A stretch of 64,000 bases of DNA from VXYL01 sp963665195 (GCA_963665195.1 OY762070.1:4402001-4466000); one strand, 5' to 3'. Shown: positions 8,441-17,701, counted from the first letter of the stretch. Program-made: numbers and translations. The notes: a model not told the origin generated them from the letters alone.

Positions 8441-9141
8441 CCTTGCCCGCAGGCTGCCCGGCAGCGCCGCGATCAGCGCCAGAGCGTCCGCGAGTTCGTC
8501 CGCCAGCGGTGCGTGGCGCGCGCCATCGACTTCGTAGACGGCGGGCTCGATGCCGATGAAGGTGGGCGACAGGCTGACGGCGCGGCCACCGTCGAGGCTC
8601 GCGTTGATCGCCAGGTGGCGGCCGCCGAACTGCCAGCCCCATGCCGCGTCCGGCGTCGGTGCGCCGAAGAACGCGAGCCAGTAGTTGGTCGCGGACCACC
8701 CCAGTTGCCAAGCCAGCAGAGACTCGGCGAGCACGGCGTCGGCGCCGAGCACTCCCGCAATCGTCGCGTAGCCGTGCGGACCGAGGGCGGCCGCGAGAAA
8801 GGCGAACAGCGCGGCCAGCTGATCCGGCTCCAGATCGCCGATGCGCAGGCCGTTGCGCTCGAATCTCGTGATTCCGGCGGGAAGGTTGGACCAGTTGCGG
8901 CGCAGCGGGCTGTCGATGGGCAGCACGAGTTGCGCCGCCTGCGCCTCCGAGAGCGTTGCCTGCAACGCGACAGCAGCGGCGTAGGCCGCCTTGCCGCCCG
9001 ATGCGCCCGGCGTGGCGAATTCGGGCAAAGGCACCACGGCCGACTCCGGCGTCGCGCTGTCGCGCCCGCTCGCCGGCAGCCAAACCGCGGCAAGAATGCC
9101 AGCAGCACGCCGGTTCGGCGCACGAGTCTTCCCACGCGCAC
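8441..9141 (-). pseudogene. Broken DUF3500-family gene (frameshifted and 3'-truncated)
   Basis: This is a second, damaged copy of the DUF3500 protein that is intact at 28391-29434 (shared pattern YWLAFFGAPTPDAAWGW versus YYWAFFGAPGPDAPWAY). The start at 9141 or 9135 (GTG, with GAGGGG upstream) gives a signal peptide MRVGRLVRRTGVLLAFL. The family sequence then continues in a different frame from about 9095 (AAVWLPASG). The last third of the family, including the GGDHVHAVWH motif seen in the intact copy, is absent: the frame ends at 8399 after joining methyltransferase-derived DNA. It is therefore at least doubly disabled. It lies 15 bases after the VWA gene stop. Confidence 0.65.
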
Positions 9142-9156
9142 GTCCCCTCGGCCGTC

Positions 9157-10629
9157 TTAGCTCACTGATCGCAGCAGGTTCCCGACCACTCGATTGAGGT
9201 GCATCAGCGAATTGCACTCCTCGGCTTGATGCACGTAGGCCGTGTACTTGCGCATCTCCGCATCGCCGACGTTCCACGTATTGCGCGACTCGGGGTTCAG
9301 CCAGATGACGCGCTTCGATCGGTCGTACATTTCCTTGAGGATGTCCGTGCGCGGATCGCCGTAGTTGTTGCGGGCATCGCCTAGGATCACGATGGTGGTG
9401 CGGTTGTCCACGTCGTCCATGCAGTGCTTGCGGAAGTCCGCGAACGCTTGGCCGTAGTCCGTCGAACCGCCGCTGTAGTCGCGCAGGACCTTGGCGATGG
9501 CGTCCTCGATCTTGTTGCGCTCGAAGAGGTCCGTCACTTCGGCCAAGTCGGACGAGAAGGCGAAGGAGCGCACCTTCGGCATCACCTCGTCCAAGCTGTA
9601 GAGAAACATCAGCATGAAGCGCGCGTAGCTGGCGACGGAGCCGGAGACATCGCAGATGGCGAACACCTTGGGCCGGTCCACCTTCACCGATTTCCAATGC
9701 AGATCGAAGATGGCGCCGTCGTAGCTCATGTTGTAGCGCAAGGTGCGCGGCACGTTGAGCTGCCCTCGTTTGAAGACCTTGCGGCGCCGCGAGTGCAGCG
9801 CCACCAGTTTCTTCGCCATGCGGAAGACGATCTCTTGGATCAAGCGGAAGTTGCGATGCTCGACGTTGGAGAGCTTGACCTTCTGCAGCAGGTCTTCGCG
9901 CAGCCGCCGGCCGGTGACGTCCGCGTGCAGCAGGAACTGCCGTTCGACGTAGTCGCGCACCTGCTCGCGCAGCCAGTCGCGGCGCTTCTTGAGTTCCTGG
10001 CCGAGGCGGCGCTGCGGCACGCGCGGGCTGTTGCGGGCGTCGCCGATCTCCCGATTGAGGTCGGCAAGGCCCATGGCGTCCATGATCTTGCGCGTGTAGA
10101 GACCCTTCTGCGTGAAGACTTGAATGTCCTCGAGCTTGGCGTCGCGTGCGGCATCAGCCATCTGCACGGTGAGTTCCACGGTGCTGTCCTGCATGAGGAG
10201 CTGGCCGAGCGCCGATTGCGGCTCAGCCATCTCGCCGGGGCCGAGGTCCTCTTCCTCCTCCTCTTCGAGCGCTGCGAACTTGCTCTTCCTCTTGCCGCGG
10301 CCACTGCCCTTGCCGCCGCCGCTGCCCTCGCCCTGGCCTTCGCCCTCGCCGCCGCCTTCGCCTTCATCACCGTCGCCATCGCCCTCGCCAAGCACCGCCG
10401 CTTGGCCGGACACATCGTCGAAGGAGAAGAACTGATCGAAGGTGGTCTCGAAGGTCTCCTTCTCGTCCGCCGTCTTGGGCAGCACGAGCGCGAGCGACTC
10501 CTTCAGGAAGGCCCGGTCCCGGTACCCGACCAGCTCGATGGCGTTCATGGCATCGAGCGTCTCGGCGGGCGAGATGCGCACCTCCGCATTGCGCAGCGCG
10601 GCGATGAAGCGGGTGAGCGTGCGATCCAT
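9157..10629 (-). CDS. CoxE-like VWA-domain protein, partner of MoxR ATPase
   Basis: A 490-residue protein from the ATG at 10629. The C-terminal half is a von Willebrand A domain with MIDAS residues: DVSGS, then GGSTDYGQ, then VILGDARNNYGDPR. In the middle is a long low-complexity acidic and Gly/Glu-rich linker (10250-10400). The family is COG3552 (CoxE). Such proteins pair with MoxR AAA+ ATPases to insert metals or remodel protein complexes. The matching ATPase is on the same strand at 12523-13464, but two unrelated genes separate the pair here. Confidence 0.8.
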   Translation of the reverse strand: MDRTLTRFIAALRNAEVRISPAETLDAMNAIELVGYRDRAFLKESLALVLPKTADEKETFETTFDQFFSFDDVSGQAAVLGEGDGDGDEGEGGGEGEGQGEGSGGGKGSGRGKRKSKFAALEEEEEEDLGPGEMAEPQSALGQLLMQDSTVELTVQMADAARDAKLEDIQVFTQKGLYTRKIMDAMGLADLNREIGDARNSPRVPQRRLGQELKKRRDWLREQVRDYVERQFLLHADVTGRRLREDLLQKVKLSNVEHRNFRLIQEIVFRMAKKLVALHSRRRKVFKRGQLNVPRTLRYNMSYDGAIFDLHWKSVKVDRPKVFAICDVSGSVASYARFMLMFLYSLDEVMPKVRSFAFSSDLAEVTDLFERNKIEDAIAKVLRDYSGGSTDYGQAFADFRKHCMDDVDNRTTIVILGDARNNYGDPRTDILKEMYDRSKRVIWLNPESRNTWNVGDAEMRKYTAYVHQAEECNSLMHLNRVVGNLLRSVS

Positions 10630-10640
10630 GGTTACGCCGC

Positions 10641-11396
10641 TCAGCGCACGAATCCGTGCGCGTCGATGTTGGCGTACCCGCGGACGCGGTGAATATCGCC
10701 GCTTTGGCAAGCGACCTGGAAAGACTGTCGGTGCGAGTGTCGGACGTCAAAGTGGAATCCGTCCGAAAGCTGCCGGGTCAGCTTGCGCCGGCGCCAGTCG
10801 GGCAAACCGTGCTGGCCGTGACGCGGCCCCGCGTTGAAAACCAAAGCCTTCTCATCGTGCCACTCACCACGCCTTCGGTGAGATGCGCGAAATCGTTCGA
10901 TGGTGTTCTCCACTGCTTCAAGGTTGTCCCGACCAATGCCCACACGCCTCGCACGCGTCCATGCATCCGCCACCGACTGAGTCGCCGAGAAGACCGTCTC
11001 GGGCAGCAGGAGGGGAGAGCTCATCGTAGGACGGACTCGATCGCGCCAATTCTCCTCAAACTGAAGTATGTCGTCCACGGTATCTTGGAAGTCTTGGCAG
11101 CCGTATCGGGCTGCTTGCGCACGGCTGAGCCAAGCTGCTCGAAGCGACCTGGACTTCAGTTCCGCAAAACCGGGGCGCTCGTCCTCTGGGTCGTGCGCAA
11201 GCAGCAGATGCACTCCGCACTCTGGCCCTGCGTCGGTTGCGGCCATGACCCGCTGCCAGATGCCGGTGAGGTCGGCACGGCGATGGTGCTGGCTAGGCAA
11301 GACTTGGATCTTCCACCCAGCTCGGGCCGGCTTGTCGCCTGCGCGCCTATGGACTCCCAGCGGGATCCCTGCGATGATCGCGAGTGGCCCGCTCAT
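10641..11396 (-). CDS. Hypothetical protein, coupled to the LOTUS-like gene
   Basis: A 251-residue protein I cannot assign. Its ATG (11396) overlaps the stop of the upstream gene as ATGA, so the two are translated together. The N-terminal part (IIAGIPLGVHRRAGDKP) and middle show no known motif. The C-terminal 60 residues are His/Arg-rich with aromatic blocks (LSDGFHFDVRH, then VRGYANIDAHGFVR at the very end), which suggests a conserved C-terminal domain. It ends 11 bases before the CoxE-like VWA start. There is no signal peptide or membrane segment, so it is probably cytoplasmic. Confidence 0.6.
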   Translation of the reverse strand: MSGPLAIIAGIPLGVHRRAGDKPARAGWKIQVLPSQHHRRADLTGIWQRVMAATDAGPECGVHLLLAHDPEDERPGFAELKSRSLRAAWLSRAQAARYGCQDFQDTVDDILQFEENWRDRVRPTMSSPLLLPETVFSATQSVADAWTRARRVGIGRDNLEAVENTIERFRASHRRRGEWHDEKALVFNAGPRHGQHGLPDWRRRKLTRQLSDGFHFDVRHSHRQSFQVACQSGDIHRVRGYANIDAHGFVR

Positions 11397-12178
11397 TGGC
11401 CACCAATGTCCGACAACATCGCCTCTACAGCACGAAACGGAATGCTGAGGTTGCGAATCTCGTCGGCTGTGAGGTACGGAGCAAGGCGGGCGAGTGTCTG
11501 GTGCGGCGAAATCGGACGCGCTTCGCCGCGGAACCACGCATCGCGTGGCGTCACGCCATTGTCTTCCGCCCAACGTCGCACCCGGTCAACGACCGTCCTA
11601 GACTGCGCTGCCGCCCAAAGGTCGAACATGCCCGCGGCAGTCACGGCAGTCCGAAAAGCCGAGAGCGGAGTGGTTGAGCTGGTCACCGCCTCAATGAGAG
11701 GCCGTTGGCGGTCGGTCGGTAAGGAGTGGATGAAGCGGCGGCGATCGGCGAGCAGAGTCTCCAAGCTCACTGGATGCACGCTGACAGCCGAGCCGCGGGC
11801 TTCGCCCTCCATCACGAACTTGTCGCTCTCCGGAAGATAAGCGAATGGCGTCGCCGACAGCCGGGTGAAGGCCTCGTATACGTCGCGGCGGAGAGGCAGC
11901 CCCCCATGGGAGGGTCCGAGTGGTTTGCTCGGTGCCTCGGCCCCCTCCAGCCCCACTAGAACGTCGCTGCCAGACTGGTGTTGGACCACAACCCCGACCA
12001 CCTCGTCGGCTAGCTGTGAGAAGGAGAGGGTAGATCGGTTCACATGTGCTGCGACATCGAGGCCATGGTGATAGCCGAGCTGCACCATCTTCTGGCGCAG
12101 CTTCGCACCGGGAACCATCACAGAGTCGGCACCGAGTTCCTTCAGCGCCGCGATGGTGACGTCGTCCCAGTCCGCCAT
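11393..12178 (-). CDS. OST-HTH/LOTUS-like N-terminal domain protein
   Basis: A 261-residue protein. Residues about 1-75 resemble a LOTUS/OST-HTH winged helix: a LKELGADSV helix, GAKLRQKM, GLDVAAHV, LSFSQLADEV and a closing GSDVLVGLEGAE strand. Bacterial LOTUS domains are thought to bind RNA and often sit in predicted RNA-processing proteins, usually with a NYN nuclease; I see no NYN domain here. The remaining 180 residues are unassigned. It forms a two-gene unit with the downstream gene through an ATGA overlap, placed between moxR and the VWA gene. The LOTUS call rests on pattern memory and needs a profile search. Confidence 0.5.
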   Translation of the reverse strand: MADWDDVTIAALKELGADSVMVPGAKLRQKMVQLGYHHGLDVAAHVNRSTLSFSQLADEVVGVVVQHQSGSDVLVGLEGAEAPSKPLGPSHGGLPLRRDVYEAFTRLSATPFAYLPESDKFVMEGEARGSAVSVHPVSLETLLADRRRFIHSLPTDRQRPLIEAVTSSTTPLSAFRTAVTAAGMFDLWAAAQSRTVVDRVRRWAEDNGVTPRDAWFRGEARPISPHQTLARLAPYLTADEIRNLSIPFRAVEAMLSDIGGQ

Positions 12179-12197
12179 TGAAGCCCTCTAGAAAGCC

Positions 12198-12221
12198 AAA
12201 GTGGGCGCAGGCGCCCACTTT
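12198..12221. promoter_or_regulatory. Perfect 11-bp inverted repeat upstream of the LOTUS-like gene
   Basis: The arms AAAGTGGGCGC (12198-12208) and GCGCCCACTTT (12211-12221) are exact reverse complements around two bases. The repeat lies 20 bases upstream of the start at 12178. It could be an operator for the two-gene unit, or a hairpin that ends readthrough from moxR; read leftward, the stem ends in TTT followed by GGC, a weak match to an intrinsic terminator. The rest of the 344-bp moxR gap (12222-12522) shows no convincing gene. Confidence 0.5.
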
Positions 12222-12522
12222 GCAACAACCAAGTCCTTGCCTGATAGCCTGCTGGGACTCAATGGACCGCTCGCTCTAGGCTCGGCAAGATGCCTAGGGA
12301 GGGGGCCGTCCGGACAAGCCCAGATTCCCCCGCACGACAGAACCGATTGGAGGGGAATCGCCAAGGAGTATGCGCCACCCCGCCGGGAATGGTCAAGCCC
12401 GGTTTGAGCCCCGAACTGGAAGCGCCGGAGCGGCCCCGGCTGAGACTGATCGCCGGCGATGTCCCTAGCGTTGCCGATCAGCTCCAGATACGTGACCATG
12501 GCGGTGCCGAGCGCCATTGCCC

Positions 12523-13464
12523 TCAGCCCTTCAGCGCCTTGTTGGTTAGCGTCGCGATCTCCGCGTCCACGTTCTCGATGTCCTCCTGGAACTTCAGGAT
12601 CACGTTCAGCGTTTCGCGCACCAGTTCCGGGTCCAGGCTCTCGGTGTGCAGCAGCAGCAGGGTGCGGGCCCAGTCGATGGTCTCCGAGATGGCGGGCACC
12701 TTCTTGAGGTCCAGATCCCGCAGCTCCTGGATGAAGGTGACGAGCTGGCGGCGCAGTTCGGGAGGGATGTCGGGCACCCGGGCGTGGATGATGCGCTGCT
12801 CCAAGTCCGCGTCCGGGAACGGGATGTAGAGGTGCAGGCAGCGGCGCTTCAGGGCGTCGGAAATCTCCCGCGTGTTGTTGCTGGTGAGGAACACGATGGG
12901 CGGGTCCCGGTGCGCCTTGACCGTGCCGATTTCCGGGATGGACACCTGGAAGTCCGAGAGGATCTCCAAGAGCAGGGACTCGAACTCATGGTCGGACTTG
13001 TCCACCTCGTCGATCAGCAGCACGCAGCCGTGCTCTTCGCGCAGCGCCTTGAGGAGCGGGCGCGGCTCCAGGAACTCCTCGGAGAAGAAGATGTCGCCGA
13101 ACTCGTGCAGGCGGGTAACGGACTCGGCGAAGCCCTGTGCGCCTTGCAGCACCTCGTCGAGCGTCTCCTTGAGCACCTGCGTGTAGAGCAGCTGCTTGCC
13201 GTACTTCCACTCGTAGATGGCCTTCGCCTCGTCGAGGCCCTCGTAGCACTGCAGGCGGATGAGCGGCAGGGCGAACATGTCCGCCGTGGTCTTGGCCAGC
13301 TCCGTCTTGCCGACGCCCGGCGGCCCCTCGATGAGCACTGGCTTGCGCAGGTGGTAGGCCAGGTAAACGGCCGTCGCGATCTGGCTGCTGCAGATGTAGC
13401 GGTGCTCCTCGAAGCTCCCCTTCAAGGTGTCCACCGACTCGGTCAGTTGCGCGATGTCTGTCAC
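12523..13464 (-). CDS. MoxR-family AAA+ ATPase
   Basis: A 313-residue AAA+ protein from the GTG at 13464, with GGAGG five bases upstream. Walker A is GPPGVGKTELAK, Walker B is CVLLIDEVDKSD, sensor 1 lies around VFLTSNNTREISD, and an arginine-finger region follows (LKRRCLHLYIPFP). MoxR ATPases act as chaperones with VWA-domain partners, for example in CO dehydrogenase or methanol dehydrogenase maturation. The expected CoxE-like partner is at 9157-10629. No CO dehydrogenase genes are in the window, so the client is unknown. Confidence 0.88.
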   Translation of the reverse strand: MTDIAQLTESVDTLKGSFEEHRYICSSQIATAVYLAYHLRKPVLIEGPPGVGKTELAKTTADMFALPLIRLQCYEGLDEAKAIYEWKYGKQLLYTQVLKETLDEVLQGAQGFAESVTRLHEFGDIFFSEEFLEPRPLLKALREEHGCVLLIDEVDKSDHEFESLLLEILSDFQVSIPEIGTVKAHRDPPIVFLTSNNTREISDALKRRCLHLYIPFPDADLEQRIIHARVPDIPPELRRQLVTFIQELRDLDLKKVPAISETIDWARTLLLLHTESLDPELVRETLNVILKFQEDIENVDAEIATLTNKALKG

Positions 13465-13636
13465 GAATCCTCCGGTTCTCGGCGCCGAGCCTGGCGCCAG
13501 CATGCTCGAAGCTGCCGGACGCGGCGGTCCGGCGCGGGACCGGACATCCGAAGCCCGGCGAGCGGCGCATTATCCGGCTAGCGAGCGGCGATGTATACCG
13601 GCTGTGCGGGGACCGGCCTGGTTCGGCGAATGCCGT

Positions 13637-15922
13637 TCACCCGCGCGCGGCGCCGTGGCGCTGCAGGGCGTCGGCAGCGAAGGTCCGGCTCTCGGTGCCG
13701 ATGGCCCACACCACGGCCGCTGCGTCAACGGGCGAGTCGGCTCGCTTCGCGCGCGCCACCGCCTTCTGCATGACGCGATTGAGCGCTCGTGTCGGCCGCG
13801 GCTCGCCATCGGCGATGCGCGGCGTCGCATCCACGAAGGCGGCGAGTTCATCCTGCAAGGCACCCGGCGCGATCGGTGCCGCGTAGAGGACGGCGAGCAG
13901 CAGGTGCTCGACGCCGAACGCTTCGTGGCCGCGGGCGGCGGCCGTGCCGAACGCAAGATGCACAGCGGCCTCGATCTCGCCTGAGATCAAGGGATCGCTC
14001 GGATGAGCCGAGGACAAGGCCTTCGGGATGCCGTGCGCGAGGTATCGGATCACATCGGCCTGCTCGATGCCTTGCGCCGCCAGCGCATCCTGTGCCGCGC
14101 CGCTCTCGTCGAACATGCCGACCAGGATGTTCGCCGCGTTGCAGCCTTCCCGGCCCAGAACGCTGTGGAAGTTGCTGCGCCAGAGCACGCCGAAGAGTTC
14201 CCGCGACGCGCCGGGGTCGCCCTCGTCCCGCGCTGCCATGCGCTCCTCGAGGTCGCGGCGCAGGCGGTCGACATCGGCGCCGACCTTCGCCAGCACATCG
14301 GTCGCGATGGCGTTGTCGAGCAGCGCCAGCAGCAGATGGTCGGCGCCGACCGAGGCTTGGTTCGCCGCCGAGGCGAGAGCGAACGCCGCCCGCAGTGCTT
14401 GGTGCAAGTCGCTCGTGATCTCGTCCTCGTCGGCTGCGATCCCCAGCATGTCGTCGAGACGGAGCGGCGCACCGGCTTTCTTCTGCGCCCTGCGGAAACC
14501 GATGCTTGCGCCGTTGCCCGGCAGCCAGGGCGGCGCCCAGGCGACATGCGTCTGAAGCGTCTGCCAATCGTCGAAGCCGAACGCCGCCGCGGTCGCCGCG
14601 CGGCGCGCCGGCGCATCGCCATCGGGGAGCCGCTCGGCGAACCACTGGAAATGCTCGAAGCTGGCGTCGCTCGGCATTGCGCGGATCGGGCCTTCAGCCA
14701 ATGCGTTGTAGCGCACCGTCAGTTCGCAGACGGCCCCGTGCTCGTGGTCGAAGTTGACGAAGTTGAGCACCCAGTACCGCTCGCCCATGGCGTCGATGCT
14801 CTTCTGCGTCACGGTCAGCGCGATGGTCAGCGTCTCGCCCCGCTCCGCATCCACACGAGCGAACTGAAGCTGCTTGGCGCCGCCTTGGAACACCATCGCC
14901 ATTGCGCCCGAGCCGCGGTGCCTGAGAGTCGCCGTGAACACGGTTGGCTCATCGAAACGGAAATACAGGCGCTTTTCGTCGTCCGAGAACCGCTCGCGGC
15001 TGAGCGGCGAGAGCCGAAATGGCGTCGTGCCGGGCGGATGCAGTTCCCGCGCCACGATGGCTGGCGTGAACTCCTCCAGCGGTCGCTCCGCCAGCGCCGA
15101 CACCGTGCGCAGAAGGAGCGCGCGATAGGCGTCCGACCAGTCGGCCGGCGGCGCGACCACGCCGGCGAAGACGCAGTTCGCCTGCCGCGTCACCACGCCG
15201 CTGCCGGCATCGTCGGGAATGTCCGCGATCAACTCGATGAAGCCGCGACCGTCCGCGAACCGCAGTTCATCGGGCACGATGCCGAAGCTCAGGAACTGCG
15301 GCTCGTCGCCGTAGAGCTCGTAGCCGGCGGCTGCGGCGTCTGCCAGCGGATGGAAGCGCTGCGACGCCGGGCCGAGCAGCTCGCTGTCGACCAGGCGGAT
15401 GGGGACGAAGGGTTGGATGTTGCCGCCCATCGACTCCAGCTCCAGCTCTCGATGGAACCAGGATGCGCCGCCGCCGAGCGCGACAACTTTGCGCGCCCGG
15501 AGCGTCGCCACCTGCCGGGGCGCGAGGCTCCGCCGCTCGGTTGGGCGGCCGATGTCAAGTACCAGCACCTCGGCCGTCGAGTCGACCGCCTCGTCGAAGG
15601 TCTTGGCGATGTGTACGTTGGCGTCGCTGAGCATCTCCGCGAGCGCTTCGGCGTGCTGCGGGTCGTCCGCGAAAACCGTCCGCGTGCGGCGCTGGACGTG
15701 GCGCTTGAGCGCCGGCCAGCTCGGCATGTCGTACTCCTTGGCGATGACGAACAGCGCCTTGGCCTGCGTCAACGCCTCGGGTACGGGCGAGAGGAACGCG
15801 GCGACGCGCTGCTTCGCGGCGTCGTCGCCGTCGCCGAATGCCCCGCGCAGCGCTTTGGCTTCGAGTTTCAAATGCGTGATGGACGCCGCCAGCGGCAGGG
15901 TCCGCGAGGTCTGCTCCGACAT
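13637..15922 (-). CDS. Large protein with C-terminal Clp-N (ClpR) repeats and no ATPase domain
   Basis: A 761-residue protein from the ATG at 15922 (AAGGGAG eight bases upstream). The first 75 residues (LTQAKALFVIAKEYDMPSW) match a leader found in front of ankyrin-repeat and other bacterial proteins. Residues about 80-180 have a Rossmann-like look (VLVLDIG ... KVVALGGGASWF), perhaps amidotransferase- or ThuA-like. The C-terminal third holds two Clp-N repeat pairs (VGADHLLLALLDN and FGVEHLLLAVLYA), the adaptor- and substrate-binding modules of ClpA/ClpC. No Walker motif follows, so it cannot be an unfoldase. A sensor or adaptor role is inference. Confidence 0.6.
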   Translation of the reverse strand: MSEQTSRTLPLAASITHLKLEAKALRGAFGDGDDAAKQRVAAFLSPVPEALTQAKALFVIAKEYDMPSWPALKRHVQRRTRTVFADDPQHAEALAEMLSDANVHIAKTFDEAVDSTAEVLVLDIGRPTERRSLAPRQVATLRARKVVALGGGASWFHRELELESMGGNIQPFVPIRLVDSELLGPASQRFHPLADAAAAGYELYGDEPQFLSFGIVPDELRFADGRGFIELIADIPDDAGSGVVTRQANCVFAGVVAPPADWSDAYRALLLRTVSALAERPLEEFTPAIVARELHPPGTTPFRLSPLSRERFSDDEKRLYFRFDEPTVFTATLRHRGSGAMAMVFQGGAKQLQFARVDAERGETLTIALTVTQKSIDAMGERYWVLNFVNFDHEHGAVCELTVRYNALAEGPIRAMPSDASFEHFQWFAERLPDGDAPARRAATAAAFGFDDWQTLQTHVAWAPPWLPGNGASIGFRRAQKKAGAPLRLDDMLGIAADEDEITSDLHQALRAAFALASAANQASVGADHLLLALLDNAIATDVLAKVGADVDRLRRDLEERMAARDEGDPGASRELFGVLWRSNFHSVLGREGCNAANILVGMFDESGAAQDALAAQGIEQADVIRYLAHGIPKALSSAHPSDPLISGEIEAAVHLAFGTAAARGHEAFGVEHLLLAVLYAAPIAPGALQDELAAFVDATPRIADGEPRPTRALNRVMQKAVARAKRADSPVDAAAVVWAIGTESRTFAADALQRHGAARG

Positions 15923-16123
15923 GGATGCATCTCCCTTCGTGCCGCCCGCCGTCCGCATCGCGGGCTGAAAGAAGATGTTTCGATGTGCCGAGGGACTAGC
16001 CTACGGCGCGTCAAAGCGTCAAGCCGTTTCGGCGCCGCCGACTGGCGGCGGCAGCCAAGCGCAAGTGGGATTGATCCCTTTCCGCGGACCGGGGGGCGCT
16101 TGCAGGCGCCAACACCCGAGAAC

Positions 16124-17284
16124 CTACGCCTGCGGGGCCGGACTGTCAACGGCGATGCCGCGAGCGATGACGCGCACAGGGCGGCGCAGCGTGTCGAGGT
16201 CCCGCAGTGGATCGCCTTCCACGAACAGCACATCCGCGGCCAAGCCCTCGCGCAGCTTCCCGGTCACTTCGCCGAGGCCTAGCGCCGCCGCGCAGTCGCT
16301 GGTCGCGGCCCTGAGCGTCTCAACCGGCGACAGCTCGGCCAAGTGCGCGAATACCGGCAGGGCCACCGCCAAGTCCGCGTGCCGCACGTTCGGAATGCCG
16401 GCGTCCGTCGATGCGATGAGGCGGCAGCCGGCCTGCTTCATGCCGCGGAAGTTCGCCGTGACGCGCCCCGCGAAGGCTTCGCCGAAGCGCGCCCAGCCGG
16501 CGTTCACCGTGGGCGAAACCCAGATGCCGCGCTTGGCGATTTCGGCCGCCGCGTCCGCATCGAACGGCTCGCGGTGGCCGGAGGCGCCGATCCACGAACA
16601 GTGCTCGATGGTGCGCACCCCGGCATGGGCCGCGTTGGCGATGCCCGGGGTGCCGTGGCAGTGCGCCGCCACCTCGAAGCCGCGCGCATTGGCCGCTTGG
16701 ACGATGGCGGCGGTGGTGGCGCGGTCGAACTGCGCATCCTTGGGCTGGCTGTTCGGCGTCTGCATCCCGCCGGTGGCCATCAGTTTGATGAGGTCCACGC
16801 CGTGCGCCTGCTGGCGGGCGATGACGGCTTCCGCCTCGGCAACCGTGGTCGCTTCGCCGCCCCAGAAGTGGCAGTGGCCGGCGACGGAAGTGATCGGCTG
16901 CCCGGCGCAGAGCAGGCGCGGCCCTGGCAGTTCTCCCCGCTCGATACGGTCCCGGAGTTCCAGTTCGAGCCACGCGCCGCCGCCGAGGTCCCGCGCCGTG
17001 GTGATGCCGGCCCGCAGCATGCCCTCGGCGCGGACGGCCATCTTCTCGCGCACCATGTCATCCGGCTGCGAGAGCTGCTCCGGCAGCGTCCTGATGGCGG
17101 GGTCGAGCACCATGTGGACGTGGGCGTCGATCAGACCCGGGATGGCGGTGAGTCCCCGGCAATCCTCGCCCTCCCAGCCGCTGCCGACGCCGGCGATGGT
17201 TTCGCCTTCGATGGCGATGGCGTCGGCCTCGGCGTAATCCTCGGCAACGCCGTCCCAGATGCGCAGATTCCTGTAGACGGGCAT
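16124..17284 (-). CDS. Amidohydrolase family protein
   Basis: A 386-residue metal-dependent hydrolase of the imidazolonepropionase/prolidase-like group. Metal ligands are visible in order: HVH in PGLIDAHVHM, the bridging lysine in DLIKLMATGG, His in AAHCHG, His in IEHCSW and Asp in ASTDAG. An N-terminal beta-sandwich (MPVYRNLRIWDG) and its C-terminal closure (ADVLFVEGDPL) frame the barrel. The length is normal for the family. The substrate is unknown; dipeptides and cyclic amides are common ones. The stop of yjbQ lies only a few bases upstream, so the two may be cotranscribed leftward. Confidence 0.85.
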   Translation of the reverse strand: MPVYRNLRIWDGVAEDYAEADAIAIEGETIAGVGSGWEGEDCRGLTAIPGLIDAHVHMVLDPAIRTLPEQLSQPDDMVREKMAVRAEGMLRAGITTARDLGGGAWLELELRDRIERGELPGPRLLCAGQPITSVAGHCHFWGGEATTVAEAEAVIARQQAHGVDLIKLMATGGMQTPNSQPKDAQFDRATTAAIVQAANARGFEVAAHCHGTPGIANAAHAGVRTIEHCSWIGASGHREPFDADAAAEIAKRGIWVSPTVNAGWARFGEAFAGRVTANFRGMKQAGCRLIASTDAGIPNVRHADLAVALPVFAHLAELSPVETLRAATSDCAAALGLGEVTGKLREGLAADVLFVEGDPLRDLDTLRRPVRVIARGIAVDSPAPQA

Positions 17285-17290
17285 CGCAGT

Positions 17291-17701
17291 TCAGCCCGGC
17301 AGCACGTTGACGACGATGCGCCGCGTCTGCGGCCGGTGCCGGTGTTCCCACAGATAGATGCCTTGCCAGGTGCCGAGCGCCAGCCGCCCGTCCATCACCG
17401 GGATGCTGAGCTGGGTCTGCGTGAGCGCCCCCTTGATGTGCGCCGGCATGTCGTCCGGCCCCTCGGCGACATGCGTGTACGCCGGATCGCCTTCCGGCAC
17501 GAGGCGATTCAGGAAGGCTTTGAGGTCCTTCTGCACCGCGGGGTCCGCATTCTCCTGGATCACGAGGCTCGCCGAGGTATGGCGGATGAAGACCGTCGCC
17601 AGCGCGTCCCGGGTGCCGCTCGACGCCACCGCCCCTTCCACCTCGCGGGTGATTTCGTGCAGACCTTGGCCGGTGACAGCCACGGAGACTTCGACGTTCA
17701 T
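17291..17701 (-). CDS. yjbQ: YjbQ/UPF0047 family protein
   Basis: A 136-residue protein from the ATG at 17701. Family motifs are clear: FIRHTSASLVIQENADP in the middle and LGTWQGIYLWEHRHRPQTRRI at the end. Members have weak thiamin-phosphate synthase activity and are often named for it, although their true role is unsettled. It sits divergently beside thiD-thiE (96 bases apart), which fits a thiamin link. It lies six bases before the amidohydrolase start on the same strand. Confidence 0.85.
   Translation of the reverse strand: MNVEVSVAVTGQGLHEITREVEGAVASSGTRDALATVFIRHTSASLVIQENADPAVQKDLKAFLNRLVPEGDPAYTHVAEGPDDMPAHIKGALTQTQLSIPVMDGRLALGTWQGIYLWEHRHRPQTRRIVVNVLPG

Noticed and set aside
14003..16282. 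759-codon frame opposite the Clp-N repeat protein
   Set aside because: Antisense shadow without recognisable domains. The minus-strand gene has a good SD and family motifs.
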